Source of the DNA: Antedon mediterranea
Lineage: Eukaryota; Echinodermata; Crinoidea; Comatulida; Antedonidae
Assembly: GCF_964355755.1 (NCBI RefSeq)
Contig: NC_092679.1
Location: 21,793,432 to 21,857,431 of the forward strand
DNA length: 64,000 nucleotides
Reading direction: 5' to 3'
A program made the position numbers and the translations under genes. The notes beneath the pieces were generated by a model. That model saw nothing but the letters and a program-made list of their open reading frames with translations, ran no database searches and was not told the DNA's origin. The number at the start of each line of letters is the position of its first letter. Position 1 is the stretch's first letter. Of the stretch, positions 10,681-21,284 are shown piece after piece.

Positions 10681-10769
10681 TACGGGGCGCCGTCCGACAC
10701 TATTCATTCTGTCCCGAAAACCGTGGTTTGCAGGATAATGTACGGTAGTGTGTCGGAAAGCGCCCCGTA
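10681..10769. repeat. short inverted repeat / hairpin element
   Basis: The left arm TACGGGGCGC plus CGTCCGACACTA is mirrored by the right arm TAGTGTGTCGG plus AAGCGCCCCGTA around a 43-base middle. The structure is GC-rich in AT-rich surroundings. It is either a minimal foldback element or a folded RNA or DNA structure. Confidence 0.6.
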
Positions 10770-11507
10770 CTTATATTATCATGGTTTTAGACTTTTTAAA
10801 TTTCATTCGTTGAAAAGTGGATGTAATTTTTACAATCTTCAGCCTGCAAAAGGTAGAGTTTTCTAAAGTTGGAATGTTAAGTGATACGCAGCAGAACAGA
10901 ATAAATCCAAAACCCACGATTATTGGTGTCGTTAATTTACTCATTTACGTCAATTGTGAAATACATAATTATATTAGGAGTCAAACAAAAGTAGGACTTT
11001 TGATGTGTTGTGTTTTTGAGAGGTCATAAAATTACGCGCTGCCCTAGGCCGATTCACCACCTCGCAGCTGTTGATGTTCAAGCCGGACCAAGAGCAATAT
11101 CTTCGGCACGTACGGTGATACAGAGATACCAGTGAACGTGTGCAGACGGGACTTAAACGTTTCCCCCTGCGGTCCCTTCGTGTGCGGGGTGTATTATGCG
11201 TATAACAACATCGGAAATCAGCGATATTAATTCACTCACCTGATTGGTAAGAATGCATTAAAGTGACATTGATGAGACTTGTTGAAGCCGCAAATGTTTA
11301 TCAAAACAATAATGATATATAATTATAATATTATTAATAGTAATGATAATAAATAATCGTGTTTATCATAAAACACACTAATATTATTGTAGTATTAAAT
11401 AAATTACTTTGGTTTATTTCAAATTTGAATTTGGGATTTCGAATCTTAGGCCTCTTAAAGTAACCATCTAATCAAGATATTCGGTTTCGGAGGTTATCAT
11501 TTGATTA

Positions 11508-11610
11508 CGATGATGTTAATGGCAATGTAGTAAATGATGATGTTAATAATGATGATGACCATGATGATGACCATGATGATGATAACGATTATGACGACAC
11601 GACGACGATG
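11508..11610. repeat. imperfect GAT/ATG trinucleotide repeat
   Basis: A run of GATGAT, GATGACCAT and related triplets. It is simple-sequence DNA. Confidence 0.8.
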
Positions 11611-11682
11611 ACAATGGTAAGCTATTGAGCGCGGATGTTGACAGTACTGATGTTGAAATGAAACGAAATGACGGGGACATTA

Positions 11683-11841
11683 AGCCGATTTTCCACTAGG
11701 CGAATTTGTTCGCGCGAATCAAACGCGCCAGCTTGTACGCATGTGTATTCATGTTTACATCTTCCAAATCCTTCTCTACGCATGCGTATTAGCTGACGCC
11801 TTCGATTCGCGCGAACAAATTCGCCTAGTGGAAAATCGGCT
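11683..11841. mobile_element. MITE with a 38-bp perfect terminal inverted repeat
   Basis: The two ends are identical in inverted orientation for 38 bases, starting AGCCGATTTTCCACTAGGCG. TTA flanks both sides (11680-11682 and 11842-11844). The CCACTAG word is shared with the element at 7447-7610, so the two may be related. No ORF is present. Confidence 0.82.
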
Positions 11842-11871
11842 TTATGGTATGATAATTGACACTTATTGATG

Positions 11872-12043
11872 CGATCTTCTTCGAAAAACTTGGTTTTACA
11901 ACCGTTTTTGTACTTTGTTTTTACGTTAGGCAAGACATGATCAATAATTGACATTTGTGTAAGGTGAGACAATCTCCTTCGAAAAACATTTTTTTTACAA
12001 CCGTTTTTTCTACTTTGTTTTGACGTTAGGCAAGACATGACCA
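11872..12043. repeat. two-copy direct repeat, period about 100 bp
   Basis: CTTCGAAAAAC, then ACAACCGTTTTT, then ACGTTAGGCAAGACATGA occur twice in the same order. Confidence 0.7.
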
Positions 12044-12779
12044 CATTGCATTTGCAGAGTCATTAATCACTTAGGCCTAATAATCACATATAAAAACAAC
12101 AACGCGAGATTCACCTTATCCAATTAGTACCAATATCACATCCTTATGGTATCATCCAAGTCTAATATTTCAAAATACTTACAATTTATCTAAATATAGT
12201 TAATAACCTATGGAGGGGATGCAATTAAGCCGGCGCGTTGCGAACCCCACCCCGGGGCAAATGTTGCAGAAAAATGAAAGTGTCACAAAATACACATACA
12301 AGACATAAAACCGATCATAATACGGATGCTAAGTTGTTTTGACCCGCGTTATAAGATATGTCTTGATGTGTTATACGAACTATGATATTTCCTAGCCCTT
12401 CGTCCCATATTCGTGTAAAGTTACGACATCAAGGCGACCAACAGATGTAACTTACGGCGTATTATGTAAAATGATTTGCGCGTATTATTAAAAGCTGCTA
12501 AACGAATTAGTTGACTGAATATTTTTGTTCGAGTTCATTTTCTACATTCTACCTTTTTAAATAGGATTCGAGAACCAAAATTTGAATTTAAGTCTAATTC
12601 TATTATATTTATTGTTTAAGATTATAGTTAACTCTGTTCTTGAACTTTTCAGACAATAATATCTGTATCAATGGTCTTTGAAACTAAAATAAGAATTCGT
12701 TAATTCAAACTATTAGTAGGCCTCGTATTCCCCTTTCCCTGGGCCTGGATCCGCCCCTGAAAACTACCGAGTAGGCTAC

Positions 12780-13352
12780 CGGTATACATTTTAAAATATA
12801 CTTGCACTATCACATCAACAAACATGGTGTTCTTGTTTACGTATATTACAATAACTCCCTGATAGGCATATTATTACCGAAATAAAAACACGGAAAATCC
12901 ACCGAGTAGGCATATAGGCCTACATTTTAAAATTATTTGCACAATCATGGTGTTCTTGTTTACATTATACATGTATTACAAATAACTCGACAGGCATATT
13001 ATTTTTAAAAAAACACGGAAAATCCACCAAGTATATATTTTTTTAAATACAACTTGCACAATCATGGCTACATCTCCAAACACGGTGTTCCTGTTTACAC
13101 ATACAATACGCCTTATTCGCGAAACGGAAGAAATCTTCGATCAATACTGTGCAGGGAAATGTATGGGGTGCCAAATATTGCCATTTGATGGCGCCCGATA
13201 CGTTTCCTCATGCAGAGCATTGTTTGTCATCGCTCGAAGATATCTTCCGTTTGGTAAAAATAGTCGTACTAGCCTACTCGACAGAATTATACCGAAATAA
13301 AAACAGTAACAGAAATCAACCCAGTATACATTTCAAAATATACGCGCGCACA
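12780..13352 (+). repeat. three degraded tandem copies of the lectin-gene leader
   Basis: Three segments, beginning near 12780, 12915 and 13027, repeat the 5' leader and signal-peptide start of the gene at 13353. Shared blocks are TACATTTTAAAATATAC, TTGCACAATCATGG, GTGTTCTTGTTTAC, GGCATATTATTACC and GAAATAAAAACACGG. The third copy still reads MATSPNTVFLFT, close to the real start MASNVMFLFT. The unit is roughly 125 bp, lengthened in the third copy by a foldback insertion. None of the copies leads into a lectin domain. Confidence 0.75.
13117..13254. mobile_element. foldback element inside the third leader copy
   Basis: The arms CGAAACGGAAGAAATCTTCG and its near-complement at 13234-13254 are inverted. 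Inner blocks (GGGTGCCAAAT with ATTTGATGGCGCCC) also pair, so nearly the whole 138 bases fold into one hairpin. It interrupts the leader repeat. Confidence 0.65.
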
Positions 13353-14876
13353 ATGGCTTCAAACGTGATGTTCTTGTTCACATACATCATTACAATTACT
13401 ACAGTATTTTCCTGTCAAGAAGGCTGGTTGTCGTTCCAAGATAGCTGTTACAAGATTGGGTCAAGAAGAAGGTCCTGGGCAAACGCTAGATCAAACTGTT
13501 TGGCACTAGGTGCAAACTTGGTTGTGGTCAGGAACCAAGCGGAAAATGACTTTCTTTACAATATGAGAAGCGACCTATGGATAGGCTTATCAGATGTGGA
13601 GAGTGAGAGTGACTTCACATGGGTCTCGACAGAATGCAGTCAATATGACAATTTTGAAGCCGCTGAACCAAACAATGATGGTGGAAACGAAGATTGTGTA
13701 GAGCTCTACACAACTTCTGGCAAATGGAATGATATTCCTTGTAACTCAACAAGAGCTTATGTGTGTGAAATAAGTAACTTCGAAGACCGGAAACCACCTT
13801 CATACGGGTCATCCTGTCCAAATGATATTCATCTTCTCACAAAACCAAATGAAAGAAGACTAAATGTGTATTGGCAACCTCCCGTGTGGACAGACGATTC
13901 CTCTTGTTTCTCCAATACCAGTAACACTCATTCTCCTGGTGAAGTAATTGAAATACCAAATGGAGTTTTAGGAAAAACAATCACTGTTGAGTATACGGCA
14001 ACCGATATGGTTGGACGATCCAATACATGTTCATTCAACATAGCAGTATCAATATTTGCATCCTGTCCAGAAGGCTGGTTGTCGTTCCAAGATAGTTGTT
14101 ACAAGTTTGAGTCAAGAAGAAGGTCCTGGCCAGACGCTAGATCAAACTGTTTAGAACTAGGTGCAAACTTGGTTGTGGTCAGGAACAAAGCAGAAAATGA
14201 CTTTCTTTACAATATGGGAAGCGACCTATGGATAGGCCTATCAGATGTGGAGCGTGAGAGTGACTTCACATGGGTCTCGACAGAATGCAGTCAATATGAC
14301 AATTTTGAAGTCGCTGAACCAAACAATGATGGTGGAATCGAAGATTGTGTAGAGCTCTACACAACTTCTGGCAAATGGAATGATATTCCTTGTAACTCAA
14401 CAAGAGCTTATGTGTGTGAAATAAGTAACTTCGAAGACCGGAAACCACCTTCATACGGGTCATCCTGTCCAAATGATATTCATCTTCTCACAAAACCAAA
14501 TGAAAGAAGAGTAAATGTGTTTTGGCAACCTCCCGTGTGGACAGACGATTCCTCTTGTTTCTCCAATACCAGTAACACTCATTCTCCTGGTGAATTAATT
14601 GAAATACCAAATGGAGTTTTAGGAGAAATAATGACTGTTGAGTACACGGCAACGGATATGGTTGGACGCTCGAACAAATGTTTATTCAACATAACAGTAG
14701 AGCTTAATATTGAAGATGGTCCAACTGGCCAAGTTTACTGGGTAGTGGTAGTGGTAAGCCTATCAGTTACAGTTTTAATCTTGATAGGTATAATAATTAA
14801 AGTTGTACGACGAAACCGTGGCAATGAAAAAGAGTCTTCGGCGGTGCATTTCAACATACTAAAAACAGTCGATTAA
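13353..14876 (+). CDS. transmembrane receptor with two C-type lectin and two HYR domains, intronless
   Basis: 507 residues in one exon. MASNVMFLFTYIITITTVFS is a signal peptide. CTLD1 (about 21-141) is followed by a HYR-like domain (about 142-235), then CTLD2 and a second HYR, a linker, a membrane helix rich in V/I/L near 460-485 and a 22-residue basic cytoplasmic tail. Both CTLDs carry EPN and WND, the calcium and mannose-type sugar-binding motifs, and the usual cysteines. CTLD+HYR units recur with a 651-bp (217-aa) period and differ at only about 20 residues by my count, so the duplication is recent or homogenised. The start at 13353 is preferred over the in-frame ATG at 13149 because only it gives a signal peptide, and 13149 lies inside the foldback insertion. 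Likely role: cell-surface carbohydrate recognition, possibly immune. The ligand is unknown. Confidence 0.88.
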   Translation: MASNVMFLFTYIITITTVFSCQEGWLSFQDSCYKIGSRRRSWANARSNCLALGANLVVVRNQAENDFLYNMRSDLWIGLSDVESESDFTWVSTECSQYDNFEAAEPNNDGGNEDCVELYTTSGKWNDIPCNSTRAYVCEISNFEDRKPPSYGSSCPNDIHLLTKPNERRLNVYWQPPVWTDDSSCFSNTSNTHSPGEVIEIPNGVLGKTITVEYTATDMVGRSNTCSFNIAVSIFASCPEGWLSFQDSCYKFESRRRSWPDARSNCLELGANLVVVRNKAENDFLYNMGSDLWIGLSDVERESDFTWVSTECSQYDNFEVAEPNNDGGIEDCVELYTTSGKWNDIPCNSTRAYVCEISNFEDRKPPSYGSSCPNDIHLLTKPNERRVNVFWQPPVWTDDSSCFSNTSNTHSPGELIEIPNGVLGEIMTVEYTATDMVGRSNKCLFNITVELNIEDGPTGQVYWVVVVVSLSVTVLILIGIIIKVVRRNRGNEKESSAVHFNILKTVD

Positions 14877-15036
14877 GCTAGTATCGGTACTGTTTTAATT
14901 GTTTTAATTGTCGTAGACCTTTATGATATTTTAACTTGCTTTCTAAAAGTTGTTTTAATTCTTATAATGGTTTTATACATGTATGTACTGCGCATTGATT
15001 GGATATATGGCGCATTGTAAATGCTTTTATTACCCG

Positions 15037-15096
<60 letters not shown>

Positions 15097-15099
15097 TTA

Positions 15100-15139
<40 letters not shown>

Positions 15140-16474
15140 TGTAAATAAAAACAATATTTTAAGAAATTAGATATTTTTACGACGGCTTCGTAAACACGTT
15201 TGATATTTTGAAGTTATGATTATAATTTCCAATTGACAAACCAGTTTAATTAATAAATATATGGTAGACATAAAACTCTATCTCGCATCGTATACTGTTT
15301 GTATGAATAAATATGTATGTTTTTAAAGCAAATTCGAATTGATTTCAATAACTTTTGTAAAAGTGGGACAGATCTTTGTCAATGAGTTTGACATACAGGC
15401 CTAACAACACCGTACTACAGCTGTACAGCCATAAAACGTATTATATGACACTGGTGATGCTCACTGTATTTCTTATTCTCACGTCTCCTTTAGAAAAAAT
15501 GTTATAATATTTATTATTTCAACATGTCATCAGCATGTTTATGCCCGCATATTACCCTTGTCTAGAAAATCAAATCAAGTTTGTTATGTGAATAATTTCA
15601 TCTTCATTGTCTCTTGTGGCCTCCATTTGCCTTTAGGTGCGTTGGTGAAACTTCTGTCTTGTTTCTTTCTTATACACACAATTATTACTGTGAAGATCCC
15701 CTGCGATTAAAGAGACTCAGTTTTTCGTTTTTAAAGTTGAGATGTCGATGAGTGACCCCCACGAAGATATACTATAATCTGACGCGCGTGCTCAAATACA
15801 CAACGCGTGCGTACAGTTTTCGTTAACTTCGTAAAATGCGCGCTCTCTCTTTCTTCTGTTAAAGACAATTAAGTACAACTTTAAATCTTCACAAGCAAAG
15901 AAGTAACGCACCTGTACTACAGATGTATTTCATTTCATATCTTGCCGCAATATATTTATCTAGCCTGCAGAATACAGAAAATTCGCGAATGATTTTGTTC
16001 TTAAAATGATTATTGGCACGTTTTTCAAATCCACCGAGAGTGATGTGTTTGAATAATATCAATATAAACATCAGTGTCAACATAGAATTATGTCAGAAAG
16101 ATGATGGGTCGATATGAGTGCATGGCGCTGACAAGTTCACTATCGAACCCACCTATATACAATGTGACCCTTAATTTTTTTATGAGAACCTCTCAAATAC
16201 AACAAGAAGCGACAAGCAGCAGATAAAGTAAATTGTACAGTATTTTATTAAAAATTAAAATACACTTCCTATTTACTAGATAGCTAGTTCTATTGTAAGT
16301 TGGTTCCTTGATGTTCAAACCAACTTACCGGGAAATGAGGCAAACAAAGCTATAAAGAAATTCAGACATTTTTATTTTGTTTACAACATACAGTTAGTCC
16401 ACGTCGTGCTCTGTTACTCCGCGTATAAACCGGAAACGCGTGTATGTGCGTAATCTCAAAACTGAGCATAGGAA
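14877..16474. other. intergenic, simple repeat, no gene seen
   Basis: It includes a TTA repeat at 15039-15138 and a CpG-containing stretch around 15780-15850. The part before 16475 probably contains the promoter of the next gene. Confidence 0.5.
15039..15138. repeat. (TTA)n microsatellite
   Basis: About 33 trinucleotide units with few interruptions, in the 3' flank of the lectin gene. Confidence 0.97.
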
Positions 16475-17454
16475 GTGCGTATTCACACTTACGCGGCTGT
16501 TGACATGGACGTATCCCCAGCAACGTTTATAAACACGTTGGATACTGTATTCATTTCTTCATTATCTCTCACGATGGCTCAGTATTGTAGAAATATCTCC
16601 AGAGTTACAAAGAAAGACTTGATAGTATATTTATCATTCACTTTATGCGGACTTCTTTTTCTTACGATTCTCAATGATATTGTTGGGTATTCGATTGAAA
16701 GAACGGATAAAACAACACAGAATATAACTACAACTATACTTGTAAGTACAATCTAGGCAACAATAAGGTGGTGGGTCTAGGCCTAGGCTAGCTTGTAAGT
16801 AGAACGGGGAGTAGAAGTTTGATTAATAGAAGTACTTAGCCGTTAATTTTACCGAATAATACTGACAGTACCGTGTCTTTGGAAAAAGTTACTAAACGAC
16901 AGAGGGCACTATTCAATTCAACAATTTCATTCACTATTTTTCCCATCTTCGCAGTTGAATCATGTTGTATCATTTTACTTGGCTTTACTTGGTTTCGTTT
17001 ATAACACCCAAGCTGGAAAAAATTGGAGACACGCTTATAGAGAATGGATAGCAATAGGTAAATATATATATATATATATAATAAATTACTAGAAATATAA
17101 CTACTGTTTACATTACACATTGAATAGACTTGACTAGCCTATGTTTGGTTCTTGACGACAGTGTTTGAATTTTGTTTTACTCTTTTAAGGGCAATCACTT
17201 TTAAGGACCCACCCCTATAGAAACTAATTATTCTATACGAGAATTATTTGTGATTTTCTTTTGTTGAAGTGTATAATAATATAGATTCGAAGAATAAAAA
17301 CGAGCCCTCATATCGGTCGCATGAATTAACATTGTCTTATAAATTTTTTTTAGTTTCCAATTGTTTGGTGTGTATACTCCGTGTTGTGGTGGAGCTCACT
17401 TTCATCAACTATCGACCAGAGGAGTACAGGAATTTTAGCGATTCAGGAAAATAG
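16475..17454 (+). CDS. unrecognised small three-helix membrane protein, 3 exons
   Basis: Exons 16475-16741, 16955-17057 and 17354-17454 join in frame into 156 residues with GTAAGT and GTAAAT donors and pyrimidine-rich acceptors. Three hydrophobic segments are visible: LIVYLSFTLCGLLFLTIL in exon 1, VVSFYLALLGFVY in exon 2 and CLVCILRVVVELTFI in exon 3. A TQNITTT segment with a possible N-glycosylation site lies before the second. Three in-frame ATGs are possible (16475, 16505 and 16571); ACGATGG at 16571 has a good context and would give a 124-residue product starting MAQYC. The AAGAAAGACTTG stretch puts basic residues before helix 1. I do not recognise the family. The gene sits upstream of NAA30 on the same strand, and an artefactual join is possible. 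Confidence 0.5.
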
Positions 17455-18113
17455 TGTGATGATCCGAAATATCTTCCTCTTTAAATTTCAAATAATACAA
17501 GAGAATATAATTATAGTGGTATTGCATTGAAATGCATTGCTATGGAAATTTATATACATAACTACTGTGCTGTATTTTACTGAATAAAAACAGTTTTACA
17601 AAAATTAATAGGACTAAGTATGTTTTTAATTATGTTCTTATTTAATTACCAGACGACATACAGTATTTCGAGTGGAATTCTAGATATTGTATAACTTTAC
17701 CTTAAAATAAAATGTACTGCAGCTCGTATAAATCGTTAAATTACAAATATAGTACATTTAAATCAAATAAAAAATTTGTAATTTGAAATTAAAAAACAAT
17801 TTTTACAGTATATAATTATGAATAAAACTAAAAATGTACTTAATATAAAAATTGAAGGACGGCTACACACGTCGTCGTCCACCACCGACACACTTTTGGC
17901 AAAAGCTCGCGCTTGCGCAGTTAGTATCACATTTTGGCTGTTTCAAGAAAATTCAAGATGGAAGCTGTTGTTACGATCACGAGAAAATTGGTTTAAGAAA
18001 TATTATTGTAGAAAAGCTAACAGTACGATTGTCTGAAATAAATATAAATGCTAGGTGGTATTACCAACTGGTTTTATAACATCGTATATAGGTTTAGGTT
18101 TATTTAATCTATC
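17455..18113. other. intergenic DNA upstream of NAA30
   Basis: AT-rich to about 17850, then a more balanced segment (17860-18110) that probably contains the NAA30 promoter and 5' UTR. Short open frames here overlap in two frames and look non-coding. Confidence 0.5.
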
Positions 18114-20533
18114 ATGGCCAAGGCCCAACAAGAGATCATCCAAGCCGATTCTCCTTGTGTGCGGAGCGGAGGCGATGGCGAGGAGAGCGTGGCGCGTACA
18201 GATGATAACATGGGCCTAGAATCGAGGACTTGTTCAATAAACGACTGTAGAAATGGGCCTAATGATAGGTCCCATCGGGAATTCTCGATTCGAGAAATTC
18301 CTAAAAATCATCAAAATTCACATGGTATGGATTGTGATGGATCGTGCCATATGAAATCTGAACCGATTTTAAATAATGAAGTGGACATTGCAGCAATATT
18401 AAAAGAAAAATTAAATTTGAATGGTATGAATATATCGCCATCTCATAATCATGATCACATAGAAAGTTTACATATAGATGCACTTAAGAATTCACATAGT
18501 GAACCAATGGCAGCTGAGGATGAGTGTGGTATGCTTTCGTCAGCATCGGGTGTTACGCAAGAATGTCTTGAGCAACACCTAGTGCTTGATCAACAAACTT
18601 TTAATAACGCAGAAATTGAACAATTTAACCATGAAATGGAATCGACGTTTGATTCCGAATATGAGCTACCTGAAAATATAAATGAGCCGTTCTCGGTTGC
18701 CTCGCTTATTCCTGCGATAGACGGAGATATTGATTCTATTCCGGGAGAAGACGGTGAAGATCCCGTAAAATTGATTGCGTATGAATCGGAAAAACAAATC
18801 CAATCGATAATGGCCTTGATCACCAAAGATTTGTCTGAACCCTATTCCATCTATACATATCGCTATTTCATTCACAATTGGCCAAATCTATGTTTTTTGG
18901 TAAGTGTATATTATACCAATAATAAAAATATTAATGCATACATATAATATAGTTCTTTCAGGTTCCTTGAATGGGGTGCTTGCACCAAGCCAGTCTAACA
19001 ACAGGATGCTGAGCTCCGGAGATCAAAGGATTTATCTGTGGCTGCGACATGATCAGTACCACTCCCCTTAACAGACAAAGCATGCCGCGTAGAATATGTT
19101 CATAGTACAGTGCTGTTGTTTTTTGTCGCAGCAAGACATAAGATCATTTAGGACTGTTACGATTTCCTATCTTGGCAAGGAGAGAGCTAAGCTTACACAC
19201 TTGCTTACACACTCTGGCTTGGTGGAGAAAAACGTAAAATTAACTCGTTTTAAATGGTGTATGAAATTTTCAAATTTAAGTTGTACTAAGGCACCAATAC
19301 AGAAGAAGACACCCTATTAAGGGGATAATTTCCCGTCAAATAGACAATGATCAATATATATTTTGATGACTATAATGGTCAACTTTGTTATACAAAAAGT
19401 GAATCTCAATTATGTTGATAACTTCATTATATAATTTTTGAAATTTTAGGCAATGCATGAAAGTACCTGTGTAGGAGCTATTGTATGTAAACTGGACAAT
19501 CACAAAAAATTGGCAAGAAGGGGATACATTGCTATGCTGGCTGTAGATCAAGCCTACAGGAAAAGGAAAATAGGTATTGAAAATATTTTAATTTATGCTA
19601 ATTGTTATTTTAAATTAAGATTAATCTTGTGTGATAATATATTAATATACCTATCTATATAATATCTTTTGAAGTTCTATTTATTTTATTATGAAGTTTT
19701 TAAATGTTGCATGTTTACAGTATGTCGTGTCATATTGTATTTTTGTGAGGGTCCCTAATGATCAGCTTCGGCTGGATCATGGACCATTTATAGGTCCATG
19801 ACTGGATGGACCACCATCGGAAAAATATTGTTGAAAAAAAATCTTAAGTTTTAGTTTATGAAAGTAATAATTATTATATTATTTTTACAGGATCTAATTT
19901 AGTTATTAAAGCTATACGGACAATGATAAGAAATAAATGTGACGAGGTAAGTTGATTAATTACAAATACAGTAGTATAAATAATCATATAATAATAATCT
20001 CACCCACACATATGATATTAGTATACAGTAAACCATACTATTCACCTACACAGTTTATTCAAATTCATATGAAAGGTGTTTTCACACCAAAGATGTTAGG
20101 GGACAAAAAAGGATTTTGTATTCTTGTGATAGAAATGTTTTTTTGGGGTGACAATTTATTTGGTCTTTAAAACAGAAAATGTGTACAGTACGTAAAGCTC
20201 TGTCTACACTATCAAACTATTTAAAACAAAAAATTGTGATGCTCAAATATGGTAGTGATATGATGTCATCATGTCCATATATGGGCACATCACATTTTGT
20301 TAATTAAAGTTTGATAGTGTGTGTTTGACAGAGCTTAAAACTAGCATGATTTGAGAGACTGATTTATTAAAACGTGTTTTATTACACTTTTCTAGGTTGT
20401 GCTAGAAACCGAAATTACAAACAAGCCTGCACTACGGTTATACGAGAACCTAGGATTTGTGCGTGATAAACGTTTGTTTCGTTACTACCTAAATGGCGTT
20501 GACGCTCTTCGCTTGAAGTTGTGGCTGCGGTAG
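18114..20533 (+). CDS. NAA30: NAA30, catalytic subunit of the NatC N-acetyltransferase, 4 exons
   Basis: Exons 18114-18899, 19450-19573, 19891-19946 and 20396-20533 give 367 residues with all phases matching. Residues 1-220 are an acidic, low-conservation extension, as in animal NAA30. The rest is the GNAT domain: [44 protein letters not shown], then [20 protein letters not shown] and [20 protein letters not shown] at the end, essentially the family signature. The enzyme acetylates N-termini starting Met-Leu, Met-Ile, Met-Phe and similar on ribosome-bound chains, acting with NAA35 and NAA38. The acetyl-CoA loop reads YRKRKIGSNL, with Lys where the R-x-x-G-x-G/A consensus has its first Gly. 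The start ATGGCC has a good Kozak context. Introns 1 and 3 each carry an inverted-repeat element. Confidence 0.95.
18983..19224. mobile_element. non-autonomous inverted-repeat element, family C, in NAA30 intron 1
   Basis: CACCAAGCCAG at the left end and CTGGCTTGGTG at the right. The interior (AACAACAGGATGCTGAGCTC, TGTGGCTGCGACATGATCAG) matches the copy at 24799-25028. No ORF is present. Confidence 0.7.
19747..19824. repeat. short dispersed repeat, copy 1
   Basis: GAGGGTCCCTAATGATCAG recurs at 62473. Here it is followed by an inverted ATGGACC...GGTCCAT pair. Located in NAA30 intron 2. Confidence 0.5.
20195..20337. mobile_element. family A MITE in NAA30 intron 3
   Basis: Starts AAGCTCTGTCTACACTATCA and ends in the inverted complement ...GACAGAGCTT. 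The middle contains TGATGTCATCATGTCCATAT. It is a palindromic element of about 143 bp; family A has further copies at 26154, 26765, 41139 and 52989. Confidence 0.82.
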
Positions 20534-21138
20534 ATGCCTACATTTGGTGCTATACCATTGCAGAATTGAGTTGTATTGGGGTGCAATTGAGTATGTTTTA
20601 TTCTGAAATTCTATACGTGTGGCATGCACACAATTCATGCTCTGCTAACCCCTGCACAGGTGTGGAATATTGTTATTGTTGTGGAATTTGATCTGAAATT
20701 TTTCATCAGAGTGCAAGATTCTTAAGGATGCTGATACAGAATAAAATCAATTTCAATTTTAGATGTAAATAATCATCTAATATAAATTATGTATGTGCAG
20801 TACCCATGCTAACGATTGAGGGCGCATGACTCAACAGAAACTGGAAAGAAACGAATAAGTAGTATGACATAAAAAAGGTATTAGGACAGCTGGTACAGTA
20901 CTTCAAAGTAACTGGAACGTACCATTTGTGACAGAGGTGTGGCTGTGGTGTATGTAGTATCACAATTAGCAGTATGTTCTGAGAACATTAATGGTACATT
21001 CTGATAGGTACAGTGGATGAATGTTCGTGGTAGTGATAGTTCTGGTGGTACATATATGTACCACTATGGGATTTTAGAGGTACAGTAGATATATTAAGGC
21101 ATGTAATAACAATTGACTGGCAGGTAATAATAGAACCT

Positions 21139-21284
21139 TTGGGCCACTTCTATTCAGGAGACACCGCTGTTAAAGGGGCACTTTCCTATGAAAACAAACA
21201 ATTTATGTTTTAACACTACAGTACAATCAACCTCTATTCAGGAATTGTGTCTGATAGGTGTCCCCTCAATACGAGTTCTTCTAT
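21139..21284. repeat. family E dispersed repeat
   Basis: Contains GGGCCACTTCTATTCAGGAG and, inverted downstream, GATAGGTGTCCCCTCAATAC. Similar GGACACCTCTATTAAGG-type words recur at 25465, 51941 and 59617. Confidence 0.55.

Larger units (their letters stand above)
9919..12779. other. HLX 3' flank and intergenic DNA
   Basis: No gene was recognised. It contains a short hairpin element (10681-10769), a GAT-rich simple repeat (11508-11610), a perfect-TIR MITE (11683-11841) and a two-copy repeat (11872-12043). A less AT-rich block at 11035-11225 has short open stretches on both strands that match no family I know. Confidence 0.5.

Noticed and set aside
11035-11225. Less AT-rich block resembling an exon
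   Set aside because: Open stretches in several frames are short, with no splice-bounded frame or known motif.
13149-13352. Upstream in-frame extension of the lectin receptor
   Set aside because: It begins inside a foldback insertion and would bury the signal peptide; the ATG at 13353 is preferred.
13615-14472. Two identical minus-strand 68-residue frames
   Set aside because: They are antisense shadows of the duplicated lectin domains.
17818-18079. Two overlapping short frames upstream of NAA30
   Set aside because: Different frames over the same DNA, no domain and no splice support; probably 5' UTR or promoter.
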